A stretch of 64,000 nucleotides of DNA from Leeuwenhoekiella blandensis MED217 (GCF_000152985.1 NZ_CH672395.1:1092567-1156566), one strand, 5' to 3'. Numbered from the stretch's first letter, positions 35,814 through 45,364 are shown. Notes: generated by a model not told the origin, from the sequence alone. Numbers and translations are program-made.

Positions 35814-37893
35814 CTAAGCTAAAGTGACCTGTAACACGCGCTCCTTCCGGTAAAAGAAGTTCAAACCAATAATCATCGGCTTGGAGTAGTTTATCTAGGT
35901 AGGTGCCGTCCCAGCTGGCATTTTGTGCGCCTAACTCTTTCAAAAGTTTTCCGTAGCGGTTATATATACGTACGATAGCACCCGGATATTCTTCTAAACC
36001 TATCAACTCCCATTGATCGTGAATTCCGTCGCCATTAGGTGTGAAATATCTTGGGTAATCAAGAATTAAGAAGGCTTGAGAAACCACCGTTCCGCAGCCA
36101 TTAATGTCTCGAACAGCAATGTTGTGATAGCCTCTTGAAAGACCGCCAAAAGTAGGATTGGACCCAAAAGGACCACCGTCAAGAGCGAACTCATACGATC
36201 CTAGTCCGGTTACTGTGATCGTGGCTTCATTTTGAGGGTAGTTTAAGCCTACAACTTCTATTTCTGTTATTGTGGCTCTTTCAGACTCAAATACCTCAGT
36301 TGACATTGTTGTGCTGCAGCCATATGAATTGTAAACCGTCACGTCATACACGCCGGGTTGATCAATAACAATCTCATTTAAATTGGCGCCGCTTTCACCA
36401 GTACTCCATTCATAAAACGCAAATCCGGAAGCGATCGCTAACGTAAATGGATTAGGGTCATCGATACATAAATAGTGAATTTCAGCAAGCTGGAACACTG
36501 GAGGATCAACAACTAAAATGTCAAACGAGCCATCAGAATAGCATCCGGTCAAGAGATTGATACTTCTAAAATAAATAGTTCTTGAGTCTGCTGAAGCTTG
36601 CCAGTTCAGCGGTAATCTGTTGCTGTCATTGGCGCGGTCTTGTATGGACTCATAAAGATACGTGTCGTAATCATCGGGATCAAGACCATTTAGGGCTTCG
36701 GTTTCAATATTTGAAAAGTCATAAGTAAGGGCGTTGTTCCCATCTCGACACGCAATTATTGTACTGGGTTGGCTTAAGGTAGGGCCAAACTCATAATCGA
36801 TTCTAAAACTATCGGTAACGACACAGCTTGTAGCGTTACTTCGTATAGTGAAGAAAATTTCAATTCCGCTTTGCGGAACATCTACAGCAGTTATAGCACC
36901 GCGATTAGTAAACGCATCAATAGACGACCTGTAATAGGTGATATCTAAATCGGTACCTTCCTGAGTTATTTGCTCATTTAAGGCTGTGAGATCGTAATTT
37001 TCAATACCTGAAGCATTACAAATATAAAGTTGGTCGGGATTGTTGTAAGCCGGACTTCTGTTTACAATAAGATCAAATTCTTCGATAGAAGAGCAGGGTC
37101 CTGTTCTGCTGGTTATACGAGCATAAACAGTTTGAGAATTTGCGCGGGTATTGGTGTAGCGGTTAGGTAGGCTATTCTGATTTAAATTAGCGTCACCTAA
37201 TGATGCGTGAAAACTTACTTCAGAATCCGGATGTCCGCTTATAATAGTTGAAGCGTGACTTGATAGATCAAAAGAATAAAAACCATCATCGTTTCCATCA
37301 TCATCACAAACCTCAAGATCCTGAACGGTATTGTAATCGGGTGTTTCTGGTAATTTGGCGGTTCCATTTAAATTAATTTCAAAACCTTCGGCGCCGTGAG
37401 CGCGATCAACAAGCAAGTAGTAGCGCTCACCGGCATTAACTGTTAATTCTTGAAGATAACCATTGCCGTCACCACCAGGTCCTTCTGAGAGGTCTGTTTC
37501 GGTGGAATTTAAACCGGTGTTAGCGCTTACTCCAGCGGCCTGAGGGTTGGTGCTACTGCAGCGGATAGACATACCTAAGTTGGCGCAATCGGTCACCGGA
37601 CCATAAACTGCAAAGTCAAAATCATCGGTTCCGTTTTCAGGAACGATATCAAAGCCTAAGCTTCCTCCTTCTTCAATATTGATCTCAAACCACACGGTGG
37701 CATTATTGAATTTATAGCAAGGTGGGACAAAATTCCCCGGTAAACTGAATTCATCAAAACCAACACCGTTTGGTTCAACGCCAACGGGTGTGTTTCCGCA
37801 GAGAATTATTGCATCGGTACAATCATTAGCTTGACTGTAGGTCCAATTGCTGTAAATAACTAAAACAAGTAAGAAGATATAGTTTTTGAGCAT
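35806..37893 (-). CDS. Secreted protein with T9SS type-B sorting domain
   Basis: The 695-residue product has a signal peptide (KNYIFLLVLVIYSNWTYSQ). The long middle consists of repeated Ig-like/PKD-like beta modules with cysteines (for example GCYSDGSFDILVVDPP). The C-terminus is the type-B CTD used for secretion by the type IX system (YFTPNGDGIHDQWELIG, then VRIYNRYGKLLKELG). It should leave the cell through T9SS and be attached to or released from the surface. It is last in the map operon, 5 bp after the methyltransferase gene, and converges with apbE (8 bp overlap). The function of the repeat part is unknown. Confidence 0.88.
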   Translation of the reverse strand: MLKNYIFLLVLVIYSNWTYSQANDCTDAIILCGNTPVGVEPNGVGFDEFSLPGNFVPPCYKFNNATVWFEINIEEGGSLGFDIVPENGTDDFDFAVYGPVTDCANLGMSIRCSSTNPQAAGVSANTGLNSTETDLSEGPGGDGNGYLQELTVNAGERYYLLVDRAHGAEGFEINLNGTAKLPETPDYNTVQDLEVCDDDGNDDGFYSFDLSSHASTIISGHPDSEVSFHASLGDANLNQNSLPNRYTNTRANSQTVYARITSRTGPCSSIEEFDLIVNRSPAYNNPDQLYICNASGIENYDLTALNEQITQEGTDLDITYYRSSIDAFTNRGAITAVDVPQSGIEIFFTIRSNATSCVVTDSFRIDYEFGPTLSQPSTIIACRDGNNALTYDFSNIETEALNGLDPDDYDTYLYESIQDRANDSNRLPLNWQASADSRTIYFRSINLLTGCYSDGSFDILVVDPPVFQLAEIHYLCIDDPNPFTLAIASGFAFYEWSTGESGANLNEIVIDQPGVYDVTVYNSYGCSTTMSTEVFESERATITEIEVVGLNYPQNEATITVTGLGSYEFALDGGPFGSNPTFGGLSRGYHNIAVRDINGCGTVVSQAFLILDYPRYFTPNGDGIHDQWELIGLEEYPGAIVRIYNRYGKLLKELGAQNASWDGTYLDKLLQADDYWFELLLPEGARVTGHFSLVN

Positions 37894-37898
37894 ACATA

Positions 37899-38666
37899 TT
37901 ATTTAAAGCAAACCGGTAAAATCTCGCCTTTTGCAAGTCGGTATTTATCAACTTCTGCAGCATCTAACTGCGCGGTATAATCGACCTCATGTACTTTGAA
38001 ACCGATAGTACGTAATTTATCAAAATAATCGCGACCGTAAATACGCACGTGATCGTATTGCCCAAAAATTGCTGCACGTTCGTTTCGGTCTGTGATACTG
38101 TTATCTTCAAAAGTATCTGCTCGCTGCAAATCCTGCGGAATTTGTAAAATAGCCATTCCGCCGGATTTTAGAATACGATAAAGCTCTTGCATTGCTTTTG
38201 TATCATCGGGAATATGTTCTAAGACGTGGTTACAGAAAATAACATCGTAAGAATCATCTTCGAATGGCAAGTCGCATATATCTGCTTTCACATCTGCCAG
38301 CGGCGAATTTAAGTCTGTAGTAGTGTAGTCGAGATTTTTCATGGCTCTGAAGCGCTTGTAAAAAGCTTGTTCCGGTGCGAAGTGCAACACTTTTCTAGGA
38401 GCTTTAAAAAAATCTGTTTCGTTCTTTAAATAGAGCCAGAGCAACCTGTGGCGCTCGAGAGAAAGCGTAGAAGGGGAGAGCACATTTTCGCGTTGATTCT
38501 CGTAACCATAAGGTAAAAACTTTTTAAAAGTCTTTCCGTCTATGGGGTCTTGATAGGTGTCTCCGCGCAAGCTAAGCGCCAGAAAAGGACGTGCAACATA
38601 GCTCAAACGGATTAAAAGCGGTCTGGGAACTAAATTTAGAACACGTTTAAAAAGCTGTGCAATCAT
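37899..38666 (-). CDS. Class I SAM-dependent methyltransferase, glycan/lipid-type
   Basis: The 255-residue protein has a methyltransferase_11-type core: FAPEQAFYKRFRAMKNLDYTTTDL (residues 76-99) instead of a classical GxGxG motif I, then DDSYDVIFCNHVLEHIPDD near 136 and the ILKSGGMAILQIP strand near 165. The N-terminus carries an extra basic helix (FKRVLNLVPRPLLIRLSYVARP) that could touch membranes. It overlaps the HNH gene by 4 bp (ATGA). The substrate is unknown. Confidence 0.82.
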   Translation of the reverse strand: MIAQLFKRVLNLVPRPLLIRLSYVARPFLALSLRGDTYQDPIDGKTFKKFLPYGYENQRENVLSPSTLSLERHRLLWLYLKNETDFFKAPRKVLHFAPEQAFYKRFRAMKNLDYTTTDLNSPLADVKADICDLPFEDDSYDVIFCNHVLEHIPDDTKAMQELYRILKSGGMAILQIPQDLQRADTFEDNSITDRNERAAIFGQYDHVRIYGRDYFDKLRTIGFKVHEVDYTAQLDAAEVDKYRLAKGEILPVCFK

Positions 38667-39202
38667 ACTTGAAGATCACCCCAGTTTTCACCGGTCTTGA
38701 TACGGTGCAATTGCATTTCAGAAACGCCAAACTGTTTTGCCAATACTTTTAAGCGTGTACGACGGTTAGGGTCTAGCAATTTTTTCTTGAGCACTTTAGC
38801 TTCAGCATAGCTTAATTTGGTGTAATGGCGTTCTCCCGAGGTACGACGTTTTATATCTAACGGACTTGTTTTTTGATGCGCATAGCGCTCTTTATGCGTT
38901 GCCCATTTTAGGTTGGTAATACGATTGTCTGTCTTGTCGTGATTGAGATGTAGAACAGCTTTTTCGTTCTCACCGGCTTTAAGAAATGCTTTTGCCAATA
39001 ATTTGTGCAGATAGAAGTTGCGACGTTTACCACCTGCGAGTTTAATGTTTACCGTGATGTAGCCGTTAATATGCCCACCTTTGATAATATTTCCTTTAGG
39101 GTTTTTATTGTAACTACGTACTTGACCGTAATTTGAAAGCCCAATTTTATAGCCTTCTTCCCAGTTTTCTTCACGGTAGTCGATCCAAGTTTCTAGCTGC
39201 AT
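38663..39202 (-). CDS. NUMOD4/HNH-type DNA-binding protein, homing-endonuclease-like
   Basis: The 179-residue protein shows a NUMOD4-like start (EEGYKIGLSNYGQVRSYNK near residues 15-33), then an HNH_3-type block (LHKLLAKAFL with H66, HLNHDKTDNRITNLKWAT with H85, H88 and N93). A C-terminal helix-turn-helix-like part follows (VLAKQFGVSEMQLHRIKTGENW near 153-174). This layout is that of group I intron or phage homing endonucleases, yet it lies without an intron in an operon: 20 bp after map, 4-bp overlap with the methyltransferase. Catalytic activity is not shown by sequence alone. Confidence 0.75.
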   Translation of the reverse strand: MQLETWIDYREENWEEGYKIGLSNYGQVRSYNKNPKGNIIKGGHINGYITVNIKLAGGKRRNFYLHKLLAKAFLKAGENEKAVLHLNHDKTDNRITNLKWATHKERYAHQKTSPLDIKRRTSGERHYTKLSYAEAKVLKKKLLDPNRRTRLKVLAKQFGVSEMQLHRIKTGENWGDLQV

Positions 39203-39222
39203 GGCACTTGGTATTTTGTTAG

Positions 39223-40041
39223 TTAATTGGTTATAGGTTGCGCTCTAAAAGCGTCTTCTTCATCACTTACGATTCCTAGGGCGTCATAAATATACTTAAA
39301 AGTAGAAAGAAGCTCAGGTTTTCCATCAACTAATGCAACATCGTGCTCAAAATGAGCACTTGGCTCCCCATCACGTGTGGTGATCGTCCAGCCATCACGA
39401 TGCTGTTTAATACGGTGTGTACCGCGATTGACCATAGGTTCGATCGCTACGACCATACCTTCAATAAATTTTTTACCACGACCGCGACGACCATAATTAG
39501 GCATTTCGGGATCTTCATGCATAGAAGCACCAACACCGTGACCTACCAGTTCGCGTACAATTCCGTAGCCGTGCGCTTCGCAATATTGTTGAATAGCATA
39601 GCCCACATCACCTACGCGATTGCCAAACTTAAATTGCTCGATTCCTTTGTAAAGTGATGCCTTAGCAACTTCCAAAAGTTTTTTTGTTGCCGGTTCAACT
39701 TCACCTACTTCAAAGGTGTAGGCGTGATCACCATAAAATCCATTTTTGAGTGCGCCGCAATCAATAGAGATGATGTCTCCATTTTCAAGAGGTTTGTCAT
39801 TAGGAATACCGTGAACCACTTGCTCATTAGGACTCATGCAAAGCGAATTGGGAAAGTCGTACAGACCAAGAAATCCGGGTACAGCCCCGTGATCGCGAAT
39901 GCAGGTCTCTGCAATTTTATCGAGTTCGAGCGTGGTTACTCCTGGTTTAACTTCTGGTGCAAGGGCTCCTAGAGTTTTTGAAACGATTAATGCGCTTTCA
40001 CGCATAAGTTCTATCTCTTCTCTGGTTTTTACAATGATCAT
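39223..40041 (-). CDS. map: Methionine aminopeptidase, type I
   Basis: This enzyme removes the starting methionine from new proteins. The 272-residue product has the metal ligands in DIISIDCG and GFYGDHAYTF, the histidine GHGVGASMHEDPE near 166, and Glu in VVAIEPMVN and AHFEHDVALVD. It lacks the zinc-finger extension, so it is type Ia. It is first in an operon with the HNH-type gene, a methyltransferase and a T9SS substrate gene. Its -7 box is at 40061-40068. Confidence 0.95.
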   Translation of the reverse strand: MIIVKTREEIELMRESALIVSKTLGALAPEVKPGVTTLELDKIAETCIRDHGAVPGFLGLYDFPNSLCMSPNEQVVHGIPNDKPLENGDIISIDCGALKNGFYGDHAYTFEVGEVEPATKKLLEVAKASLYKGIEQFKFGNRVGDVGYAIQQYCEAHGYGIVRELVGHGVGASMHEDPEMPNYGRRGRGKKFIEGMVVAIEPMVNRGTHRIKQHRDGWTITTRDGEPSAHFEHDVALVDGKPELLSTFKYIYDALGIVSDEEDAFRAQPITN

Positions 40042-40060
40042 TAATCTCTTTTTTGGAGCG

Positions 40061-40068
40061 CAAAGTTA
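40061..40068 (-). promoter_or_regulatory. -7 box for the map operon
   Basis: The minus strand reads TAACTTTG, an exact TAnnTTTG match, 19 bp before the map start codon. Confidence 0.5.
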
Positions 40069-40164
40069 CGAAGATTAGCGAGAAAATCGCGGTATTTAGA
40101 TGGTGGGTTTAAACCATTTTTAGGTAGAATAATACCTCAAAGAATTCAGGCAATTAAAAGTCTT

Positions 40165-41571
40165 CTAAATATTATCTGGATTGGTAGCAAGCGTTTTGAA
40201 TAGCTTGGCTTTAGCCTTTTGTAATTTATAGGTAATCTCGATTTGTTTCAATTGTGAATCAATAAGCTTTAACTCGCGCGAATTGATCAAGAAAATTGAA
40301 CTTTCTCCCACCTGATATTTGCGCTCTTCTGCATTGAGCATCGTGGCGTAATTCACGACAAGTTCTTCAGCTACGATATTCTGCTCTTTAAGCGTGATGA
40401 GTTCTGTATTCACGGCTCTCACCTTGTTTTGCAATTCTAGTCTGGAGTTGGTTAATTCTAATTCAGAATCTTGAAGTTTAAGCTTCGCAAGTTGAAGATC
40501 TCCGCGTTCTTTCCGAAGGAATAAAGGCATTTTAAAGTGTAGCCCGGCTTTATAATTTTGGGTATAAAAGCTATCCAGATTATCAGGTTCTGAAGTGATA
40601 AAATTATAATTAACATCAATCACCGGAAGCAACTTATTTCCTTTCAAACGCTTTTCGATCTCGAGACCTTGTACTTTGTAGGCAAGCGAACGCATTTTAG
40701 GATGTTCTTCTATCTGAAAGTTTGCAATATCAAAGCCTGTGATTTTAAGGGTTTCATCAACTACGTATTGTAAATCTTCCTGCGGATAGACGGCTTCTTG
40801 CAGTTCTACAGGAATATTGTTACCCAGCCATAAGAAGTTGGCCAATTCTAGCTTTTTCTGAATGTATTCTAAGCGCACTTCTCTCAGGCTCAAATCCCTG
40901 CTCTGAACGCTTATTTTAGCTTCGGTAGTATCGATCAAAGGAATATCTCCTGCGAGCGCACTTCGCTTGATTCCTCTAAATCTAATGATTGAATTTTCTA
41001 AGGCACGCTCGTAGAGCAGTACTTTTTTATAAGCTTGAAGCCAGTCAAAATAAGCGATAGCAGCATTGTACAAAACCTGGTTTACCGCAAGGTCGAGATC
41101 TGCACGAGCTTGTTGCCGGTAAACCTTTGCCTGTTTAAGCGTAGCCATACGCTCATTAATCCATAAACCTTGTCCTAAAGATGCCGAAATTCCTGCGGTA
41201 TACAATCCGTTTTCAGGTACGGTTTTCTGCGGATTTAAATAATAGCCTTCATTTTCTTCAAACTGCGCTTTTAAGTCAATACCATACCAGGTTGGGACTT
41301 TAAAAGTAGCGTTGAGTAAATTGTAATATTCGGTCTCTTTAAAAACCTTTTGGTCAAAATCTACTTCTACTTTAGGATCAAACCCACCACGGGCTTTAAG
41401 CAGTTTTGCGTCCCCGGTTTCTAAGATAAGGTTTGCCTGCTTAGCCACCGGATGGTTTTGCTTTACCAAGCTTATATATTCTTCAAAGCTTAAGATTTGC
41501 AGTTCCTGATCTTGAGCAAAAAGCCCAGAACCGTAGAGGAGTAGTATGAGTAAAACTAGAGGCTTTCTCAT
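40165..41571 (-). CDS. TolC-family outer-membrane efflux protein
   Basis: This is the outer-membrane tunnel of the export operon. The 468-residue protein has a signal peptide (RKPLVLLILLLYGSGLFAQ) and two outer-membrane-efflux repeats rich in long helices (near residues 25-215 and 265-455). Typical elements are KQANLILETGDAKLLKARGGFDPKVEVDF near 41 and the GESSIFLINSRELKLIDSQLK segment near 420. It overlaps the HlyD gene by 4 bp. It should receive substrate from the HlyD-type adaptor and the ABC membrane protein. Confidence 0.9.
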   Translation of the reverse strand: MRKPLVLLILLLYGSGLFAQDQELQILSFEEYISLVKQNHPVAKQANLILETGDAKLLKARGGFDPKVEVDFDQKVFKETEYYNLLNATFKVPTWYGIDLKAQFEENEGYYLNPQKTVPENGLYTAGISASLGQGLWINERMATLKQAKVYRQQARADLDLAVNQVLYNAAIAYFDWLQAYKKVLLYERALENSIIRFRGIKRSALAGDIPLIDTTEAKISVQSRDLSLREVRLEYIQKKLELANFLWLGNNIPVELQEAVYPQEDLQYVVDETLKITGFDIANFQIEEHPKMRSLAYKVQGLEIEKRLKGNKLLPVIDVNYNFITSEPDNLDSFYTQNYKAGLHFKMPLFLRKERGDLQLAKLKLQDSELELTNSRLELQNKVRAVNTELITLKEQNIVAEELVVNYATMLNAEERKYQVGESSIFLINSRELKLIDSQLKQIEITYKLQKAKAKLFKTLATNPDNI

Positions 41572-42926
41572 TTCTTATCTTTTTCTTTTGAATCGTTAGA
41601 ATCACTAGGCGTGTAGTAATTTGGCGGGAAGCCATTCAGTTTTCGCCATAATTCATACCAGATAGGCACATCTTCAAGAAGTGCCAAGGTGCTCGCGCCG
41701 GCGCCTATACGTAAGGCTTCAGGCCAAGGTTGCTCATCAGGATCTGGTGCCAGAAGTACGCGGTATTTTCCGTTAGGACTAATGAAGCGTTCAATAGCGA
41801 CTACTTTACCTCCAAAAGTTCCGAAGGAATTATAAGGCCAACCGCTGAACACAATAGATGGCCAACCATCAAACTGAATACGTACTTTTTCGCCGTTATG
41901 AATTAGGGGTAAATCTATAGGCTTAACATAGGTTTCAACGGCGATGTCAAAGTCAGAAGGCATAATGCTTACCAGTTGTTGCCCTTCTTTAAACGTTTCT
42001 CCGATACCGCCTATGATAGCTTTGTTAATGTATCCACTTTGCGGTGCACGTACGTAATATAACGCGTTGCGTATTTCATAATTCGTTCTGGTGTTTTCTA
42101 ATTTGCTTACCGCTGCTTCAGTATCAAGTTGTGTAGAAAGGGCAGTAGCTTGATCACTTTGTGCTTTTGAAATTTTATCAGCATAGGTCGCTTCAAGACG
42201 ATTTAGCTCGATTTGAGCATTGAGCAGTTCGTTACGACTTGCAAGTAATTTATTCTCTTGAGAAATGATTTTTGCCTGAGCTTCCTGAAGTTTTAAGCGT
42301 TTTTCTTCAACATCGGTGACCGCTTTTAGACCTTCTTGTTGAAGACCTAACGTACGCTCATATTGACGTTCTGCAATACGAAGATTAGTTTTTGTAGCTT
42401 CAAAATCGATACTGTCGCTTTTGATTTTAAGTTCGGCCTGAATACGTTTATTTTCTGCTTGTTGCAGTTTTAGAACGCGTTCATTACGCAAGGCTTCAAT
42501 TTGATTTCCTAAAGCGTTTACTTTATTTCTGTACGATTCAACAGAACTTGCTTTTGCACGTACCTGTTGATCGGTTCGTTCGACAAGGTTTGGGTCAAAG
42601 TATTCATTTTTTACTTCAGTAATAAAGAGAATAGTGTCTCCTTTCTCTACAAAATCACCTTCACGTACATACCATTTTTCTATACGGCCGGGGATAGGAG
42701 ATTGTATGGTTTGCGGGCGTTGTTCTGGGGTTAGGGTGGTGACATAACCTATACCAGAGATCGTCTGCGTCCACGGTAGAAAAAGTACAATGATCAGAAT
42801 AATGCTGAATACCTTTAAAAAGCGGTTGAAGTAAGCATAATGCTTTTTCTCAAGGACTTTCTTTGATGCCTTGTAGCCCGAAATATCAACCTTTTCGTTT
42901 ATTTTATCTTGAGATATATTAAGCAT
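41568..42926 (-). CDS. HlyD-family periplasmic adaptor
   Basis: The 452-residue protein has an N-terminal cytoplasmic stretch, one membrane helix (about residues 37-55), and then a biotinyl-lipoyl module (SPIPGRIEKWYVREGDFVEKGDTILFI near 92-118). A long coiled coil follows (about 125-285) and then the second lipoyl half (YVRAPQSGYINKAI near 292). This is the membrane-fusion protein of type I-like secretion. It sits between the ABC (6 bp) and TolC (4-bp overlap) genes and should link them across the periplasm. Confidence 0.9.
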   Translation of the reverse strand: MLNISQDKINEKVDISGYKASKKVLEKKHYAYFNRFLKVFSIILIIVLFLPWTQTISGIGYVTTLTPEQRPQTIQSPIPGRIEKWYVREGDFVEKGDTILFITEVKNEYFDPNLVERTDQQVRAKASSVESYRNKVNALGNQIEALRNERVLKLQQAENKRIQAELKIKSDSIDFEATKTNLRIAERQYERTLGLQQEGLKAVTDVEEKRLKLQEAQAKIISQENKLLASRNELLNAQIELNRLEATYADKISKAQSDQATALSTQLDTEAAVSKLENTRTNYEIRNALYYVRAPQSGYINKAIIGGIGETFKEGQQLVSIMPSDFDIAVETYVKPIDLPLIHNGEKVRIQFDGWPSIVFSGWPYNSFGTFGGKVVAIERFISPNGKYRVLLAPDPDEQPWPEALRIGAGASTLALLEDVPIWYELWRKLNGFPPNYYTPSDSNDSKEKDKK

Positions 42927-42932
42927 AGGTTT

Positions 42933-44600
42933 CTAATTTGAAGTTGAAAGTTTACCGGAGTCAAGCCATAAGGTTCTCTCGCAGCAATTTTGCCATGCCT
43001 TGTCTTTACTGGCAACAATGATGGCCCACGGATTTGACTTATCAAATAAAAAGTTTACAATGCGTTCTTTTTCTTCTGTCGAAAACTTTGTGAGTGGTTC
43101 TTTGAGAATAAGCAGTTTAGGTTTGCGCACGATACTACGCGCCATCACGATTTTATCTGCAATCGTTTTTGATAAACGCTGTCCTTCTGGCTTGATCAAG
43201 GTGTTGAGTCCGTTGGGTTGATCTTTTACAAAATCAGCAAGGCCCATTTTTTCAACCGCCCAGTCGATGTTTTTCTGAGGAACCGTTTTATCACCAAACG
43301 TGATATTGTCGAGAATGGTGCCTTCAAAAGGAGTTTCTTCAGGAAAAGATTGCCCAAGTAATGCCCGGTAATGATTCAACTGAATACCTTTAACCGATTT
43401 GTTGTTGATAAAGAATTCCCCGCTAGTTGGTTCTAAAATTCCTGCGATGATCTTAAGCAGTGTAGACTTGCCAGATCCGTTAGGGCCATTTACAAGCACG
43501 TGATCTCCTGGATTGATTTTAAGAGAGACTTTGTCGAGTATGGTGACTTCATCGGCGTGATCTTCATAGCTTACATTGCGCAGTTCTAAGTGAAGATTAT
43601 CTTCTGCTTCAAAGGGTTTAGAAAGTTCCTGGTCTTCCAGTTTCTTATCTACGACCTGTCCCACCTTTTCCAACGCGGTAAGCAAGTCATAAAAATTCTC
43701 TAATCCTAAGATGAGCTTTTCTACAGAACCTATGATAAGAACGATAATGATCTCTGCAGCCACAAATTGACCAATGTTCATCTGTTGATTGAGTACCAGA
43801 ATTCCACCTATAAGCAAAAGACCTGCGGTTACCAAAACCTTAAACGCGATCATTTGTATAAACTGAATGCGTAAAATTCTAAAGTGACTTTCACGCGAGT
43901 CTACATAATCACTTACCAAAGCATCGTTTTTATCTAATGCCAGACTCGATCTTCCTGAAAGTTTAAAGCTTACCAGAGCACGCGCGATTTCTTGAATCCA
44001 ATGCGCGATTTTGTATTTATATTTTGATTCATTCAAGCTCGTTTGCAAACCGGTATTTCCTGTGAATTTAAATACCAGATAAATAAGCAAAATGAGTAAG
44101 ATTCCGTAGAAAATAAAAAACGGATGATAAAAGGAAAGCAGAATAAGACCAAAGATGATCTGTACCAAAGCCGCCGGAAAATCAAGTACCAGTTTATACA
44201 AACTTTTCTGAATCGTAAGAATATCAAAAAAGCGATTGGCCAATTCCGGAGGATAATAATCTTTGAGTTCGCTCATTTTAATTTTAGGAAATCTATAGGT
44301 GAACTCAAAAGAAGCGCGTGTAAAGATCTTCTGCTGAATGTTTTCAAGTATGCGTATTTGCATCAATTGTAGTGCGCCAACAAAAGCAACGCCAAGGGTA
44401 ACCAAAATCACAAGAATGATCCACGACGTGGTGATTTGTGCACCTTGGATAAGATTTACAATAGCCTGAATCCCTAACGGAAGCGAGAGACTCACAATTC
44501 CCGCAAATATGGCGTAATAGAGAATCTGCAAAAAATCTTGCTTCTCTAATTTTAAAAGCCGTACAAAACGTTGCCAGGGCGTTAATGTTTTAGAATCCAT
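42933..44600 (-). CDS. ABC transporter with fused membrane and ATPase domains, degenerate ATPase motifs
   Basis: The 555-residue protein has an ABC exporter membrane part (about residues 20-310, six helices) and a C-terminal nucleotide-binding domain without an N-terminal peptidase. Walker A is intact (GPNGSGKST, 372-380) and a Q-loop Gln is at 417. The signature LSGGQ is replaced by LSKTI (476-480). The Walker B Asp is K500 (LLILKEP, E501 kept), and the H-loop His is missing (IVASKDK near 528-534). The domain may therefore bind but hardly hydrolyse ATP, or be driven otherwise. It is second in tetR-ABC-hlyD-tolC. Substrate unknown. Confidence 0.85.
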   Translation of the reverse strand: MDSKTLTPWQRFVRLLKLEKQDFLQILYYAIFAGIVSLSLPLGIQAIVNLIQGAQITTSWIILVILVTLGVAFVGALQLMQIRILENIQQKIFTRASFEFTYRFPKIKMSELKDYYPPELANRFFDILTIQKSLYKLVLDFPAALVQIIFGLILLSFYHPFFIFYGILLILLIYLVFKFTGNTGLQTSLNESKYKYKIAHWIQEIARALVSFKLSGRSSLALDKNDALVSDYVDSRESHFRILRIQFIQMIAFKVLVTAGLLLIGGILVLNQQMNIGQFVAAEIIIVLIIGSVEKLILGLENFYDLLTALEKVGQVVDKKLEDQELSKPFEAEDNLHLELRNVSYEDHADEVTILDKVSLKINPGDHVLVNGPNGSGKSTLLKIIAGILEPTSGEFFINNKSVKGIQLNHYRALLGQSFPEETPFEGTILDNITFGDKTVPQKNIDWAVEKMGLADFVKDQPNGLNTLIKPEGQRLSKTIADKIVMARSIVRKPKLLILKEPLTKFSTEEKERIVNFLFDKSNPWAIIVASKDKAWQNCCERTLWLDSGKLSTSN

Positions 44601-44606
44601 ATATAA

Positions 44607-45281
44607 TTAGGAGTTTAATAAGTTTGAAGTGAGGTGTATAAAATACTGTGAAGGTGAAGTCTTTTTACTACAATCGGTCAACGAGGTAAAATGATCTTTC
44701 AAAAAGTGTTGGTGCAAAGATCCTGCGAGAATAGTGCTGGCCAAACTTGCAGGATACGGATAGCCCTCATTCACATCGGCAATCATTTCTTTTAAGCGTG
44801 TGGTGAGCCGTTTATAAATCACAAAATATCCCTCTTTATTTTCATCGTCAACTTCTTTAGTCAAATAGGATTTAGAGTACTCGTTAATCACGATTTTGTT
44901 TAACGCCACCTCATTAATATGATTGAACGAATGATCTTCTTCTACTTCGCGCGTTAATATTTCTATCGCTTGTTCTAATTTTTCTTTAGGATCGTGGATG
45001 TTTGCAGTTGCAAAAGCCAGTTGGTATTCTTTCCAGCCCCAATACCAATTGGTTAAGTAGATCAAAAATTTATGCTTATTCTCAAAATACCGGTATACAG
45101 AACTCTCGTTAGATTCTATACGCTCTCCGAGTTTTTTAAAAGTGAAATTATCAAAGCCTAAATCATTGATGAGTAGAATGCCATGTTCTACGATGCGTCT
45201 TCCTAACGAGGAAGATTCCGGGTCTTTTAAATAGACGTTGTCATTGATAGTGATCTTCAAGTTACGAAGTAACTCATCCAT
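44607..45281 (-). CDS. TetR-family regulator of the export operon
   Basis: The 224-residue product has an N-terminal helix-turn-helix (about residues 25-75: IVEHGILLINDLGFDNFTFKKLG then ESNESSVYRYFENKHKFL), the usual TetR fold. The C-terminal ligand and dimer domain is not similar to anything I recognise. It is first of the operon, 6 bp before the ABC gene. Two palindromes at 45305-45323 and 45351-45364 lie just upstream and are good operator candidates, so autorepression of the whole operon is likely. The inducer is unknown. Confidence 0.85.
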   Translation of the reverse strand: MDELLRNLKITINDNVYLKDPESSSLGRRIVEHGILLINDLGFDNFTFKKLGERIESNESSVYRYFENKHKFLIYLTNWYWGWKEYQLAFATANIHDPKEKLEQAIEILTREVEEDHSFNHINEVALNKIVINEYSKSYLTKEVDDENKEGYFVIYKRLTTRLKEMIADVNEGYPYPASLASTILAGSLHQHFLKDHFTSLTDCSKKTSPSQYFIHLTSNLLNS

Positions 45282-45304
45282 AAAAGAATATTTTAATCGC
45301 TAAT

Positions 45305-45323
45305 TTAATAGTAATACTATTAA
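45305..45323. promoter_or_regulatory. Palindrome upstream of tetR, likely operator
   Basis: Nine bases on each side of one central A (TTAATAGTA-A-TACTATTAA) are perfectly symmetric. It lies 24 bp before the tetR start codon, where a TetR-type repressor would block transcription. Confidence 0.5.
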
Positions 45324-45350
45324 TCTTGAAAATTTTACAATTATTTTAGT

Positions 45351-45364
45351 CTATAACGTTATAG
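45351..45364. promoter_or_regulatory. Second palindrome upstream of tetR
   Basis: CTATAACGTTATAG is a perfect 14-bp palindrome, about 28 bp further from tetR than the first one. It also lies between the divergent-facing intergenic ends of tetR and the ChaN-like gene. Confidence 0.4.
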
